From Chondrilla cf. caribensis (lineage: Eukaryota > Porifera > Demospongiae > Chondrillida > Chondrillidae), in contig OZ026567.1 in the NCBI GenBank assembly GCA_964020155.1, positions 1,917,430-1,981,429 on the forward strand: DNA of 64,000 bases, read 5' to 3'. Below, one piece after another: positions 13,401 through 29,382 of the stretch (within the stretch, counting starts at the first letter, position 1; each line of letters begins with the position of its first letter). Both the position numbers and the translations under genes were made by a program. The notes below the pieces were generated by a model. That model was not told the DNA's origin. It saw nothing but the letters and a program-made list of their open reading frames with translations, and ran no database searches.

Positions 13401-14480
13401 TAGCGTTTTCTCTCCTATACTCTCCCATACATTGAAATAATATTAAGCATCTTTGAATGTAGCTGGGGTTACGAGTTAGCTATTGCGATTGGAATTGTTT
13501 CAGAAGTTAGTTCACGTCCAAAGCTAGGTCTGTCTAAAGTATCAAGTTGACACACCCACTCCCTCATGAGCTATGCAAAAAGGTGCTTAGCGTTTTCTCT
13601 CCTATACTCTCCCATACATTGAAATAATATTAAGCATCTTTGAATGTAGCTGGGGTTACGAGTTAGCTATTGCGATTGGAATTGTTTCAGAAGTTAGTTC
13701 ACGTCCAAAGCTAGGTCTGTCTAAAGTATCAAGTTGACACACCCACTCCCTCATGAGCTATGCAAAAAGGTGCTTAGCGTTTTCTCTCCTATACTCTCCC
13801 ATACATTGAAAAAATATTAAGCACCTTCGAATGTAGCTGGGGTTACGGGCCACCTATTGAGATGGGAATTGTTCAGAAGTCAGTTCACGTTCCAAGTTAG
13901 GTCTGTCTAAAGTATCAAGTTGACACGCCCCCTCCCTCATGAGCTATGCAAGAAGGTGCTTAGCGTTTTCTCTCCTATACTCTCCCATACATTGAAAAAA
14001 TATTAAGCACCTTCGAATGTAGCTGGAGTTACGAGCCACCTATTAAGATGGAAATTGTTTCAGAAGTCAGTTCACGTTCCAAGCTAGGTCTGTCTAAAAT
14101 ATCAAGTTGACACGCCCCCTCCCTCATGAGCTATGCAAAAAGGTGCTGAGTGTTTTCTCTCTTATATTCTCCCATACATTGAAAAAATAATATTATTATT
14201 ATTAAGTCCCTCTGAGTGTAGCTTAGGATTTGGGCCACGCATTGAGACGGGAATCATTTCAGAATTTAGTTGATGCCATCATTGTAAGCACCTCTGAATG
14301 TAGCCTGTGTTACAGTTAACCCACAGAGGTGGGGATGCTTCATAATGTATTTCACACAAGATCCGACTAAAATATGGGATTGACATATGCCTTCTTTCCC
14401 ATGGATATTCAAGAAGGTGCTTAGCATTTATACTGCAAACTGAAAAGTTGTTAAGTGTAGATGGAATATTTCGTTCTAAG
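10442..14480 (+). repeat. 187-bp satellite array B
   Basis: About 21 monomers of the same satellite and orientation as array A, more homogeneous than array A, with CCCTCCCTCATGAGC and the GAGTTAGCTATTGCGATTGG variant common. From about 14180 the copies decay: an ATT tract appears, spacing is lost and only scattered landmarks remain. Confidence 0.95.
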
Positions 14481-14618
14481 AAACCTGGATAGTATTATGC
14501 CAGTATAATGATTGCACTCTTATAATATTAATTACATAATTATATATACCATATATGCATTGTAGATTGGTAATTAAAATTGATTGTTATATCATAACAA
14601 TTTACAACTTCTGACTTC

Positions 14619-14619
<1 letters not shown>

Positions 14620-14706
<87 letters not shown>
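14620..14706. repeat. (CA)n microsatellite
   Basis: Pure CA repeat of about 87 bp lying in AT-rich DNA just beyond the decayed end of satellite array B. Confidence 0.97.
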
Positions 14707-14708
<2 letters not shown>

Positions 14709-15064
14709 CACACCATGGCCGTGTGCAATTAGTTAGACCATACCACTACCTTCACACCGCTTATATACACTCAACCATATATTGCACCTTGAAGACCTTG
14801 AGCCTGTGGTGACTATATAGAAGTAAACATATACGACTATATTATTAATAGTATATTATAGTAATTTTTATATCATGTTATATTACTGTAATTAAATTAC
14901 AACATTATATATATTGTATATTATTGTGCACATTATTGTTGTACAGTAACAGAAGAGTAAAATTTAATATAGAAACAGAAGAGTAAATATAAATAATATA
15001 TATTTATATACTTTCATGGAGTAAATAATATAGAGAATAAGATGGAAAAATACTTCATTGTCAA
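14707..15064. other. AT-rich spacer
   Basis: Very AT-rich, with many TATATT and AATAAT runs. No gene or recognised element. Confidence 0.5.
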
Positions 15065-15600
15065 CGAATAATAATGGGCATGATAGTCTTTTTTGCGTAT
15101 TGAAGTGATATTAAGTCACCTTAACAGTTCATCTCTCTCAACAAAGCAGACAGCTTAATTCACATCCTCAGCTTGGTCTACAGATATCATGCTCAGGTTG
15201 GCACACATTCTTTCCTATGCATGAGCAATGCAAGAAAGTGTTTAGTGTTATATCTTCTATTCTCTCCCATACATTGAGTGTGGTGATAGGACCAGGATTT
15301 GGGCCCTTAACACCATCTTGAATAAATGGAGTTCCAAAACATGCCACGTGGGGATTGTTTCATAATTTGGTTCCCATCCCCATCTACGCCTGGTAGAATA
15401 ATCATGATGAAACGCCCCCTCTCCCATAAGACATGGGAAAAGGTGCTTCTAATGGCATTCTTTCTCATATTCTCACCCATACATTTGAAAATATTTAGCA
15501 CCTCCAAATGTTGCTTGGGATAGGGGCCACATACAGAGATGGGGATTTCTTCATAAGTTGGTTTACATACAACGCTAAATCTGGTGGAACTATCAGGTTG
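15065..15600 (+). repeat. Degenerate satellite copies
   Basis: Two to three eroded relatives of the 187-bp satellite. Traces include CTCTCCCATACATTGAG near 15265, GGAAAAGGTGCTTCTAATGG near 15435 and ATATTTAGCACCTCCAAATG near 15495. They look like old copies beyond the homogenised array. Confidence 0.75.
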
Positions 15601-16010
15601 ACTGAACTGAACTGAACTGAAATGTTAACGGATAAAATTTATACCTGTTAATCAAATAACAGTTAACGTTCCTCGGTAAAAGGTTAACTGAATTCTGTTA
15701 ATCGATAACCAATAACGGATAGCTGTCAACTGTACAGTATAAATTCTTAATCTTGAAAGAAGAAGGACTTAAAGTATCAAAGGACAGTGTTTTGGTAACA
15801 ATTCAAGTACAAAAGACATGACACCATCTCTCGTCTTCCTGGATCTGGTCAACCGACTCTTGGACTGATCATTCGTAAGTTACGCAATTCGCACCTTTCA
15901 TTAGGTAATATTAATTTTGTTAACGTGTTAACAGTTACATAATAAGAAAACTACTGTTAACGGTTAACAGATAATGGTTGACAGTTAACGGTTAACAGAA
16001 AACAGGTAAA
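15601..16010. repeat. GTTAAC-rich palindromic cluster
   Basis: It opens with a short ACTGA repeat and then holds about nine GTTAAC sites in 400 bp, several within longer palindromes such as CTGTTAACGGTTAACAG (15953 onward) and CAGTTAACGGTTAACAG (15983 onward). It may be an old foldback element with both ends made of this motif. No coding sequence. Confidence 0.5.
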
Positions 16011-17200
<1,190 letters not shown>

Positions 17201-17252
17201 TGTTATAATTATGAATTGTAGAGTGTCAGACTATGTGTTTATAAATAAATGG

Positions 17253-17254
<2 letters not shown>

Positions 17255-17303
<49 letters not shown>

Positions 17304-17475
17304 CGTGCGTGTGTGTGTGTGTGTGAAAGCACGTCAATGCACGTGTGTACTTCACATATCAGATGAACTGAAACCAAAGTGAGTGATTTGAGTAGCTTCT
17401 TTTGAAAGTTGTGTCTCGTACAGTCAAATCAGGTGTTCAGGCCTGACCTCATAGATGACACAAAGTTACCATGCT
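17255..17475 (+). repeat. (GT)n plus diverged second copy of the unit
   Basis: (GT)n at about 17255-17325 is followed by ATCAGATGAACTGAAACC and a stretch with GAGTAGCTTC, GTCTCGTACAG and AGATGACAC. This is a diverged copy of the unit at 17073-17190, in the same orientation. Confidence 0.7.
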
Positions 17476-17598
17476 GTGGTTTGTTGTATAATCATTGTAT
17501 GGCATCAGAATTAATAATAAACACCTGAAAACACAAAATGAATGATAACAAGGTACATATGATAGCAAAACACTGTACATGCATTTGCTGTTAAATTC

Positions 17599-17651
<53 letters not shown>
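17599..17651. repeat. (GT)n microsatellite
   Basis: About 53 bp of pure GT, the third GT tract within 1.1 kb. Confidence 0.95.
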
Positions 17652-17654
<3 letters not shown>

Positions 17655-18127
17655 TATGCATGCATAAAATTAATCAAAAACATACATGTAAGCAAGCCCA
17701 CTTCCACACCATAAACACCCTCAAACACACTATAAATTCACAGCGACTATCAATTCAAGACAAGATGTTCGATATGTTGGACAATGTCTTCTTCATTGTA
17801 AGTGTGCTATAGGAGGCAGAATCTACACCAAACCTCAACATTTTTACATTTCAACAAAAAGTAATTGCGAAATTGTATAATTACTACTTCTACCTTGTGA
17901 AACTCTCACACTGTATACTGTACAGACACTCTTACGCAATGTCATTATATTCATAATCAAATACAAAAATATCTTCTAATTCGATTAACACTTACAACAA
18001 AACAACCATTTTGACACGGGTACACACTTGATGATTGAATTTGTGATGGCTGCAGTTCATTTGACAGCTCTAATCCGCCTTAATGCACCCCAGGTGGGGT
18101 CACCCCACAAGCATAGATGTTGGGTCC
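17652..18127. other. Spacer, nothing recognised
   Basis: AT-rich sequence with a weak minus-orientation trace (GGCTGCAGTTCAT near 18048) of the unit that flanks the large inverted repeat. No gene. Confidence 0.4.
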
Positions 18128-18408
18128 ACAGGTATTGTTGAAAGCTCAATCACGTCACACACAGCACACCGATAACCTTTTGGTGTGTATACACACTGCA
18201 TACAGTACTCAATTACAAAGCGTTTAGTTCAGTTTGATAACGGGACAATATCAAATTACACGTACCAAACAAGTGTTGTTGAAAGCTCAATTGTGTCACA
18301 CACAGCACACCGATAACCTTTTGGTATGTACACACACTGCATACAGTACTCAATTATGGAAATTTGAATTCAGTTTGATAACGGGACAATATCAAATGAT
18401 AGGTACCA
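18128..18408 (+). repeat. Two-copy 141-bp tandem duplication
   Basis: TTGTTGAAAGCTCAAT starts copies at 18135 and 18276. Both continue through CACAGCACACCGATAACC, CTGCATACAGTACTCAATTA and TTTGATAACGGGACAATATC with few differences. Confidence 0.85.
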
Positions 18409-18954
18409 ATAGCCGAAATAATACTGCCACTCCCATGGTCACCCCAAAGTGTATACACAGCTTGCAAGTGGGAGCTCATACATAGGTACGTATCCGTGTG
18501 TGAAGTATGCATCCAGGTAACTGTGAAAACGTACGTATAGTCGAAACTCTACATAACACAAAACCTACAAATGTCATTATATTCATAATCAAATACAAAA
18601 ACTTTGACAACTTTAAAAATTCCATGTAAATGGGACTTTTGTAATGTATGTAAATATATGTATGCATGTTGGCAGTAAATGTGAGGACTTGACAGATGAT
18701 TAATGATATTGGCTGTTTGAGCCAAGAGATTTCATGCATTAGAGGTTTGACCATGTATGGAACTGGATGAAATTACAGGACTCCATACAATCTCATGAGG
18801 ACTGGTGCACAACGTATTACAGTACATATATACTTACCTTCTGATTTTTGTTCACTGGAATATGTTTTTTCTAGTTTCAAAATTAAAGCCTGGAAATGGG
18901 AAGGGAACTTTTAATCTAGCAGTGGATTGAATACAACAACAGTATTGAATGACA

Positions 18955-19522
18955 GTGTACAGTGTGTGATCTGTACAACGTGTGAAGTGTACAAGGTGTG
19001 AGGTGTATAGTGTGTGATCTGTACAATGTGTGAGGTGTACAAGGTGTGAGGTGTACAGTGTGTGATCTGTACAACGTGTGAAGTGTACAAGGTGTGAGGT
19101 GTATAGTGTGTGATCTGTACAATGTGTGAAGTGTACAAGGTGTGAGGTGTATAGTGTGTGATCTGTACAACGTGTGAAGTGTACAAGGTGTGAGATGTAC
19201 AGTGTATGATCTGTACAATGTGTGAGGTGTATAGTGTGTGATCTGTACAAGGTGTGAAATGTACAGTGTGTGAGGTGTACAGTGTGTGATCTGTACAATG
19301 TGTGAGGTGTACAAGGTGTGAGGTGTATAGTGTGTGATCTGTACAATGTGTGAAATGTACAGTGTGTGAGGTGTACAGTGTGAGATCTGTACAATGTGTG
19401 AAGTGTACAGTGTGTGAGGTGTACAGTGTGTGATCTGTACAATGTGTGAAATGTACAGTGTGTGAGGTGTACAGTGTGAGATCTGTACAATGTGTGAAGT
19501 GTACAGTGTGTGAGATGTACTA
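18955..19522 (+). repeat. GTGTACA/GTGTGA minisatellite
   Basis: About 570 bp of short variants of GTGTACAGTGTGTGATCTG and TACAATGTGTGAGGTGTAC-like units in nested order. All three minus-strand frames stay largely open, producing 200-codon repeat ORFs that are not genes. Confidence 0.93.
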
Positions 19523-19833
19523 AACATATATATATATATTATATGTACATGTGTATTGACATACGGCATCCAGCATGTAGTCACTGTTTATTGAAACCTC
19601 TGTTTGTGTATGTACAGCACTTGTACGGACACGGTCTAACAAACAAATCAAGTAATCAAATAGTCCATTGTGAGGGTTCAGCTGTTTACATTGCCACCAA
19701 ACACAAACACACCCACATACATAGAGGCACGAACTTACATATTGTCCACAAAGACGGGCAAACAGTCACATACATTCACCCCCACACACAAGTTACAAAG
19801 GTTCACATTATCACATACATGTATAAATACAAA

Positions 19834-19883
19834 CACACACACATACACACACACACACGCACGCACGCACGCACACACGCACG

Positions 19884-19914
<31 letters not shown>
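19834..19914. repeat. (CA)n/(CACG)n microsatellite
   Basis: CA repeat with a block of CACG/CGCA units in the middle. Confidence 0.93.
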
Positions 19915-19918
<4 letters not shown>

Positions 19919-19989
19919 ACACACAGGTCAATATAGATACCCCACAAACAGATAACACGTTGTAAGAGAAGACAGCAAAGTACTCCAAC

Positions 19990-20617
<628 letters not shown>

Positions 20618-21072
20618 AGTTGAATACTACACACTATTTCACAAATGGAGATATTAGTATAGAGACAACATGTAGCAGGTCCTAAGTGAAAACACAGTTG
20701 ATAGAGATTGGAATTAGTGAGATTATACTATACAGTAAATGTAAGTATATACGTACATGATAAGAATGTACATAAATACAAAACATAGCAGTAACGCATT
20801 ACACTACAATATTCTATGCATGGACCATATACGTAATAGGGACAGAACAGAACAGAAACAGAATACCACAATCTGATGCCATAGCTGTTGTGTCATAAAC
20901 ACAGCAGCTGTGAGCTCCTGAACAAACAGTACCTCAGACAACTGGCGTGCGCTGTTGACATTGTTCTCGAGTGCATGATCAAATCAATCCACAGCAGCTA
21001 ATTGCTGACATCTGCATCGAGGCTGCCCTCCCCTGCCACTCTCACATGAGGCACGAAACACAAGTGAGAATT
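20618..21072. other. Spacer, no gene seen
   Basis: Mixed-composition single-copy-looking sequence after the CA tract. I recognise no coding or RNA feature. Confidence 0.4.
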
Positions 21073-21247
21073 CAGGGACTTCTCGTTAATTTGCCATTGC
21101 TTTATCCGCCAAACCTTTCAATCCACCACAATTTCCCAGTACCAATATAATGTACAAGTACCAATGAATATCCAGTCAATCCACCAAACTCATTTATCCA
21201 CCATATTCTTTGAAAGCGAATTGCAGCGGATTAACAAGTTTCCACTG
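21073..21247. mobile_element. MITE-like element, family CTCGTTAATCCGCC
   Basis: Starts with CAGGGACTTCTCGTTAAT and ends with GATTAACAAGTTTCCACTG, imperfect inverted ends. The interior (CCAAACCTTTCAATCC, CCAGTACCAATATAATG) matches the elements at 52722-52895 and 53977-54136. Non-coding. The ends beginning CAG and the TA targets of the sister copies suggest a pogo/Tc1-type non-autonomous transposon. Confidence 0.7.
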
Positions 21248-21390
21248 TACACACAAAAGCTACACAAATGCAGCAATAGCTTTTGTGAAAATGTTTCCAT
21301 CCTCCTCTTTAGCATACCTAACACAGTAGCAATGTATGCACGTACATGTCACAGATAAAGTGTTAATGTGTATATGTACGTAGTTCCACA

Positions 21391-21874
21391 GGATCTGTAT
21401 GTAGACAGTTATGAGGGGTCTGTAAGTACATGAATCACTGGGGTCTGTATGTTGATAGTTCTGAGGGGTCTGTAAGTACATGAATCACTGGGGTCTGTAT
21501 GTTGATAGTTCTGAGGGGTCTGTAAGTACATGAATCACTGGGGTCTGTATGTTGATAGTTCTGAGGGGTCTGTAAGTACATGAATCACTGGGGTCTGTAT
21601 GTTGATAGCTCTGAGGGGTCTGTAAGTACATGAATCACTGGGGTCTGTATGTTGATAGTTCTGAGGGGTCTGTAAGTACATGAATCACTGGGGTCTGTAT
21701 GTTGATAGTTCTGAGGGGTCTGTAAGTACATGAATCACTGGGGTCTGTATGTTGATAGCTCTGAGGGGTCTGTAAGTACATGAATCACTGGGGTCTGTAT
21801 GTAGACAGTTATGAGGGGTCTGTAAGTACATGAATCACTGGGGTCTGTATGTTGATAGCTCTGAGGGGTCTGTA
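21391..21874 (+). repeat. 60-bp minisatellite
   Basis: Eight near-identical 60-bp units with GGGGTCTGTATGTTGATAG and GAGGGGTCTGTAAGTACATG. Adjacent copies differ at only a few positions, such as GTTCTG against GCTCTG. Confidence 0.97.
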
Positions 21875-22685
21875 CATATATAGATTTGTGGGGTCATTAC
21901 AGGTTGGAGACAAACTGTCTCCAAACCACTGTATTGAATCAAGGTGTGGCTTCAACAGAGGATCCTCCTTATCAGCTTGTTAGCATAGGGTACAATGAGC
22001 GAGGGACCAAGTGAGGTGTGAAAGTGTGGCATTGTGTCAGCCAAAAGTGTATGTACGTATAAGTACAAAGCACGTTGTACAAACTGTACATCGACTCACA
22101 TCACAAATACACAGTGGAGTGCACGTAAGTCTAACTTGCCCAAGTCAAACTTATGGATAAGTCCAATAAACACTCTTACCTCAACAATCACTAGTTTAAA
22201 ATTTCCAATAATTGTACTTGTCAGTTTTTCCAGAAGCTTGACTTAACTATAGACTCCATTGTATGTACTGTAGAAACACCCACCTACCCACATAATGTTA
22301 AACGATATCAAGTATCCACATCATTGGTGATAATAACGATAGTACAGCATGTCAACCACAATGGTTATTATCAGGTACATCTGACACTGTGACACTAGCT
22401 GGGTCTCTAGAATATCACATACACCATGCTTGCAGGGAGACTGCATGCACAACTGGTTCACAATACATGTACTTGTGTGAGGTATAGGGAGGTTGGGAAG
22501 TACACAGGTGATGTACAGACATGATTACTACGTAGTCTCAAGAAATGAAAACAACAACCCACCACAATCATCGGGGACACACCTACCTGGTTACAGCAAG
22601 TCATAAATATGCCATTCATATATGTTATGTGATCAGCCACAACCTGACCAAGGTTGTTTTTAGTACTATTACTGTATAAATAGCA
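21875..22685. other. Spacer, no gene seen
   Basis: Single-copy-looking sequence. The ORFs here lack splice or codon support and none resembles a known protein. Confidence 0.4.
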
Positions 22686-22978
22686 CAATTGTACAGCATT
22701 GTATCATATATTAATGTATGGTACAGTATTGTATCATATATTAATGTATGGTACAGTGCTGTATTGCATGTGTGTACAGTGCATTGAATTGTATTGTACT
22801 GTATTATATATATTATACTGTGTTGTAGTATTGGATTTTGTTGTATTGTATTGTATTATATTATACTGTATTGTATGTATTGTGTTGTATTATATTGTAC
22901 GGTCGATTGTGACAATGTGTAGTGCACTGTATCGTAACATACAGTATTGTACTAATATGTATCGTATTGTAATGTACT
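22686..22978. repeat. ATTGT/GTACTGTATT simple-sequence region
   Basis: A 31-bp direct repeat (CATATATTAATGTATGGTAC twice near 22705-22755) followed by degenerate TATTGTATTGTACTG tracts. The Tyr/Cys/Val ORF across it is an artefact. Confidence 0.8.
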
Positions 22979-23188
22979 GAACTAATCACACCAAACAGAC
23001 AACGCTCCAATGCAACATACCAGCACATACTCACAGCTAGAGGGGAAGGTTGTGGCCCTCTTGTGGACTTTGATGTATCATATCAGTCATGATGTATGCT
23101 CATTCCCAGTGACATCTGCCGGCCACCATATGCCAGTTCTGATAATAGGGAACAGGTCACCTAATACAGTAGAATGGCCATAACACCA
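22979..23188 (+). repeat. 210-bp dispersed repeat, copy 1
   Basis: From GAACTAATCACACCAAACAG to GAATGGCCATAACACCA, nearly identical to 28508-28717. Both copies follow ATTGT-rich simple sequence, so the repeated unit may be larger than the clear match. Confidence 0.9.
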
Positions 23189-23688
23189 TGACCCACACAA
23201 AGACAGACTTCTATCAAAGGTGGATAGTCAGCCACTTCTCTTATCTACACTTCACAGCTTGAAGTGATTCTTATTCAATTGACGAAAACCATACACCCTT
23301 CCCCTTCACATAACCAACAGGTATTCCTTTTAAGTAACCATCTTAAGGGATATAACTTATTTGATAAGGCGAAATAGTGCAAAGTTCACCTGTTGGTAGA
23401 CACACAGACTGTGTCACTCACTGGTTGTAACCTGACCCTCAGAAATGTACATACATACATACACCATATTACCTCCTTTGACAGACACACTGGCTGTACT
23501 GTGTACACAAGGGCTTTGATGTGGGAAGGGGCATTGTGGACTTGAGATAACAGTACTGTTGGCACACTGCACCATTGTGAGAGGAATTGGGAATATTTTA
23601 TCGGAGTTCTTTGATGGATGTCTCGATTCCTGAAACAGTGGGAAGGGTAGTAGCCTAAGGGTGATTCGAAAGAATGAACAGCTATAAG
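23189..23688. other. Spacer, no gene seen
   Basis: No recognised feature. A 131-codon minus-strand ORF overlaps here but runs into the MITE-like element at 23689-23903 and resembles nothing I know. Confidence 0.4.
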
Positions 23689-23903
23689 CAGAAACCTGTC
23701 AAGACGAACACCCTTCAGCAAATTACTGCTCAACGTAAACCAGTTTCTGAGCTTTGTTGGGTTTGCTGCAGTCGTGTACATACATACATAGGGTATGTAC
23801 GTACGTAGGTATGTATATGAATCAAATCCCGATCAGAAGAGCATCTGATAACAAGAACTGATTTGGTGGGTCCCTTATAGTTTGCCTCAACGAGTTTCCA
23901 TTG
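23689..23903. mobile_element. MITE-like element, family CAGTAGAACCTCGTTAAG
   Basis: Related to 62100-62284. Shared interior: GGGTTTGCTGCAGT, CATCTGATAACAAGAACT, GTGGGTCCCTTATAGTTTG and an end CAACGAGTTTCCATTG that is the inverse of the left end CAGAAACCTGTCAAGAC. It holds an internal ACAT/GTAC expansion. Confidence 0.6.
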
Positions 23904-24340
23904 TATTTCTGACAGTCCTCAAGAACTGAACATTCTCAGCTAGATTCAAGTAGAGGGTTGAAAGCAGTGTAGAACATGCAATCCAAGCATAAAATTAGAT
24001 GCAAACACATGTAGAAACTCTTCAGATGAAAGCAACAGTTCTATTCAGTGTGCATTGTGAAAGGCCACAAGTACATGTGAGTAGTATGAACTTGAAATAC
24101 ATACAGTACATATGTACGTAGGTAGGTACGTATGAGGTGAGTGTGTAAGTATGCATAATATATGCATGTGTATACATGTGTATGTGCATGCACGAACACA
24201 TCCTTGAGTGCATGTACACATGGATGTGTAGCATGATGGAAGTGGAGCATGGTGGATGTTGGATGTGGTTGATGACAAAGAGAGTAGGGTAAAGACTTTG
24301 TTTGGTCCGTGGAGACCTTCAACCATAGTTTTACCAGACA
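23904..24340. other. Spacer, no gene seen
   Basis: Contains ACAT/GTAC-rich simple sequence near 24100-24200. Nothing coding recognised. Confidence 0.4.
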
Positions 24341-24832
24341 ATCAGTACACAGCACAGTACACAGCACAGTACACAGCACAGAACACAGCACAGTACGCAA
24401 CACAGTACACAGCACAGTACATAGCACAGTACACAGCACAGAACAGCACAGAACACAGCACAGTACGCAACACAGTACACAGCACAGTACATAGCACAGA
24501 ACACAGCACAGTACGTAATACAGTACACAGCACAGTACATAGCACAGAACACAGCACAGTACGCAATACAGTACACAACACAGTACACAGCACAGTACAC
24601 AGCACAGTACACAGCACAGTACGCAACACAGTACACAGCACAGTACGCAACACAATACACAGCACAGTACACAATACCGTACACAACATAGTGCACAGCA
24701 CAGTATGCAATACAGTACACAACACAATACACAATACAGTACACAATACAGTACACAGCACAGTATACAATACAGTACACAATACAGTACACAGCACAGT
24801 ATACAATACAGTATACAGCACAGTACACCAAC
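24341..24832 (+). repeat. 12-bp minisatellite (ACAGTACACAGC)
   Basis: About 41 copies of a 12-bp unit, with AGAAC, GTACGC and AATAC variants. Because 12 is a multiple of 3, several frames on both strands stay open as Tyr-Thr-Ala-Gln, Cys-Val-Leu or Tyr-Cys-Ala repeats. None has gene structure. Confidence 0.96.
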
Positions 24833-26169
24833 TCTCCACAGTGAGAGTGCACAATAGCACGTACATACTGCTCTTAGGGATAACAGTGGAGAGAGTAACA
24901 GTGTAGGAAGTTAGGAAAAAATCTGTTAGGCTATGCATAATGACAATCCTCAGGACAAGTACTGTGGTGGATTAACTAGCGTATCGATTATCAATTACCT
25001 TATAATGCTGATAATATTATGGAGGAAGTGGCAATGAAGACATACGATATTGAATATCATATCTCCCTTTCACTATGAGGAACCAATTTGAGGACAATCT
25101 TCAAAGAGTTTCCATGGTGGCTTCTGACCAGTAGATGAGCAGGTTTGTGAAGCATGCGACCAAAGTGGGTTATTTTGGATGACAAGAATTACCTACAGCA
25201 CACAACACACATAGAGACTGATATTCTTATCACAGTGCTGTGTATCCAAAATAGAGAAATTTTAACAAAGACACGTCCTTATATTCAGTTCTAAAATAAC
25301 TATTTTACGGTTTTAATTTCATAGATTCACAAGGTTTATGTAATCCATAGGAAGGTACATACATGTGTGCATTTTGCAAGGTAAAACATTCACAGATTAA
25401 ACCAAATCACAATATATAAATGTCTGTGCTTGACAACTCCACAGGTTATCTAATGCAAATGTAATGGTATTTTGCTAATCCTTTCAATATATCCAATGAG
25501 ACAACTACACAAGCATGTCAAGTAGATGAAAGAGAAGTCTGACCACCAATTAGATTGTTGTGGAGGGATTCCATAAGATGTGATGTGGCTAGACTGTGTG
25601 GGAAAGTGCCAAACATCAAAGAATATTACCTCATGAATAATTACTCAATGTGGTCTGATACATAAGCAGGGTGTGATGCCTGATAAAGATTACAACATGG
25701 AGCAAACATTTGGAGACATCTGTACAAGAAGAAACTAATGCGAAACTGAAACTTATTTCACTTTGTCAAGAGCAAAGATACCGGTCATATGAGGTTCGTT
25801 CATAAGTACAACTGGAAGCCTTTTAGAAATTTGATCACTTTTGAGTTAATGCTCAATAGTAAACGGTGCTAAAACCACAGCAGGATATCATATTCGGACC
25901 AGAGACCGCAGAAACAGAAGACAATTTTACACAATTATCAGAAACACATTAAAGTTTTTCCGGAGGGACTAATACAATATATTAGTACATACTGTGTATC
26001 TTAAACACTTAACATACAGGACGTGTTAGGTTGGAAGAACATTAAGAGTAACTGTAGATATGTGCTAAGGTTGAGAGTTCAAATGGCATCAGGGTTTACG
26101 AACACCTACCAGAAGCAAAGGAAACGAAACTTGAGTGTTTGCAGTTGGTTTGGTGCATCTTAAATCGTA
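24833..26169. other. Long spacer, no gene seen
   Basis: About 1.3 kb of AT-rich single-copy-looking sequence. I find no exon-like ORF, RNA gene or clear repeat. Confidence 0.4.
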
Positions 26170-26360
26170 CAGTGTACCTTAGTAAGTACCCCGGTTAGTA
26201 CACACCCTTGGTTAATATAATATTATATTACATACTCTGCACTTAGCCCATGTGCACAATGTCAACTAGTAGTGATAGGAGCTAGTACATGACTTTGACA
26301 CAAGCAACCTTCAGTCTGCCCTTCAGGTATGTACGTACAGCCAAGTAATTCGCTTAGTAA
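26170..26360. mobile_element. MITE-like element, family CTTAGTAAGTACC, decayed copy
   Basis: The left end CAGTGTACCTTAGTAAGTAC, the interior GCACTTAGCCCATGTGCAC and the CTTCAGGTA near the right end match the element at 36978-37152. The right inverted end is displaced by later changes, so the boundary is approximate. Confidence 0.5.
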
Positions 26361-28507
<2,147 letters not shown>

Positions 28508-28717
28508 GAACTAATCACACCAAACAGACAACACTCAAAGGTGACATACCAGCACATACTCACAGCTAGAGGGGAGGGTTGTGGGCCTCTTGTGGACTTT
28601 GATGTATCATATCAGTCATGATGTATGCTCATTCCCAGTGACATCTGCCGGCCACCATATGCCAGTTCTGATAATAGGGAACGGGTCACCTAATACAGTA
28701 GAATGGCCATAACACCA
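28508..28717 (+). repeat. 210-bp dispersed repeat, copy 2
   Basis: Near-identical direct copy of 22979-23188, with CACAGCTAGAGGGGA, CTTTGATGTATCATATCAG and GACATCTGCCGGCCACC. The two copies are 5.5 kb apart. Confidence 0.9.
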
Positions 28718-28840
28718 CATCATATAAATCAAAGAATCAGTGTAAGATAGTAAATATCCACATTCATATAAGCACATTATGTGTCTATAATCTCACAATA
28801 TGCAAGGATAGGAGCATGTGATAGAATTCTGTGAATCTAC

Positions 28841-28873
28841 TGTGTGTGTGTGCGTGTGTGTGTGTGTGTGTGT

Positions 28874-28907
<34 letters not shown>

Positions 28908-28908
28908 C

Positions 28909-28978
<70 letters not shown>
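28841..28978. repeat. (GT)n microsatellite
   Basis: GT repeat with interruptions GTTGTG, GTATGTGTGC and GTTTG. Confidence 0.96.
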
Positions 28979-28979
<1 letters not shown>

Positions 28980-29382
28980 CAGTGTGTGTGCATGTGACAT
29001 ATGTGTAAATGTGTGTACTGTACACTATGCACATGTGGCCATGTGTGCACCAGTACATACATACCTATGTACAACTGTGTTTGTATCATCAACCCCAACA
29101 AACGTTTCCACTACCAACAGTTTGAGTTTCTACCCCTATTAGCAGGCACACTACAGATATAGCCCTACTCGTTGAAGCCACACAGAACCCAGACAAGGTC
29201 ACCATCAAAGTAGGATTAACATAAACAACCCACATACTGGGCATTGAAATACGATTTATAACTGAAAGTCAGTTTGAGGGTTTTAACTGGTTTGCCACCC
29301 ACACTCACCTACAATAACAAAAGTGTTCAAATTTGTAATATGAATAATATAAAGTATGCCCCATACAGAGGAGTTGGTTGTA
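28979..29382. other. Spacer, no gene seen
   Basis: No recognised feature. Confidence 0.4.

Noticed and set aside
1388..14480. CRISPR array reading of the regular repeats
   Set aside because: Units are continuous 187-bp tandem monomers without unique spacers, in a eukaryotic, intron-bearing context.
18852..19584. Minus-strand ORFs of 212 and 222 codons (Thr-Leu-Tyr-Arg-Ser-His type repeats)
   Set aside because: They follow the GTGTACAGTGTGTGA minisatellite, and overlapping frames are equally open.
23386..23781. 131-codon minus-strand ORF
   Set aside because: Overlaps a MITE-like element and lacks any recognisable domain or splice signals.
24041..24938. ORFs of 170-230 codons on both strands
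   Set aside because: Produced by the 12-bp ACAGTACACAGC minisatellite.
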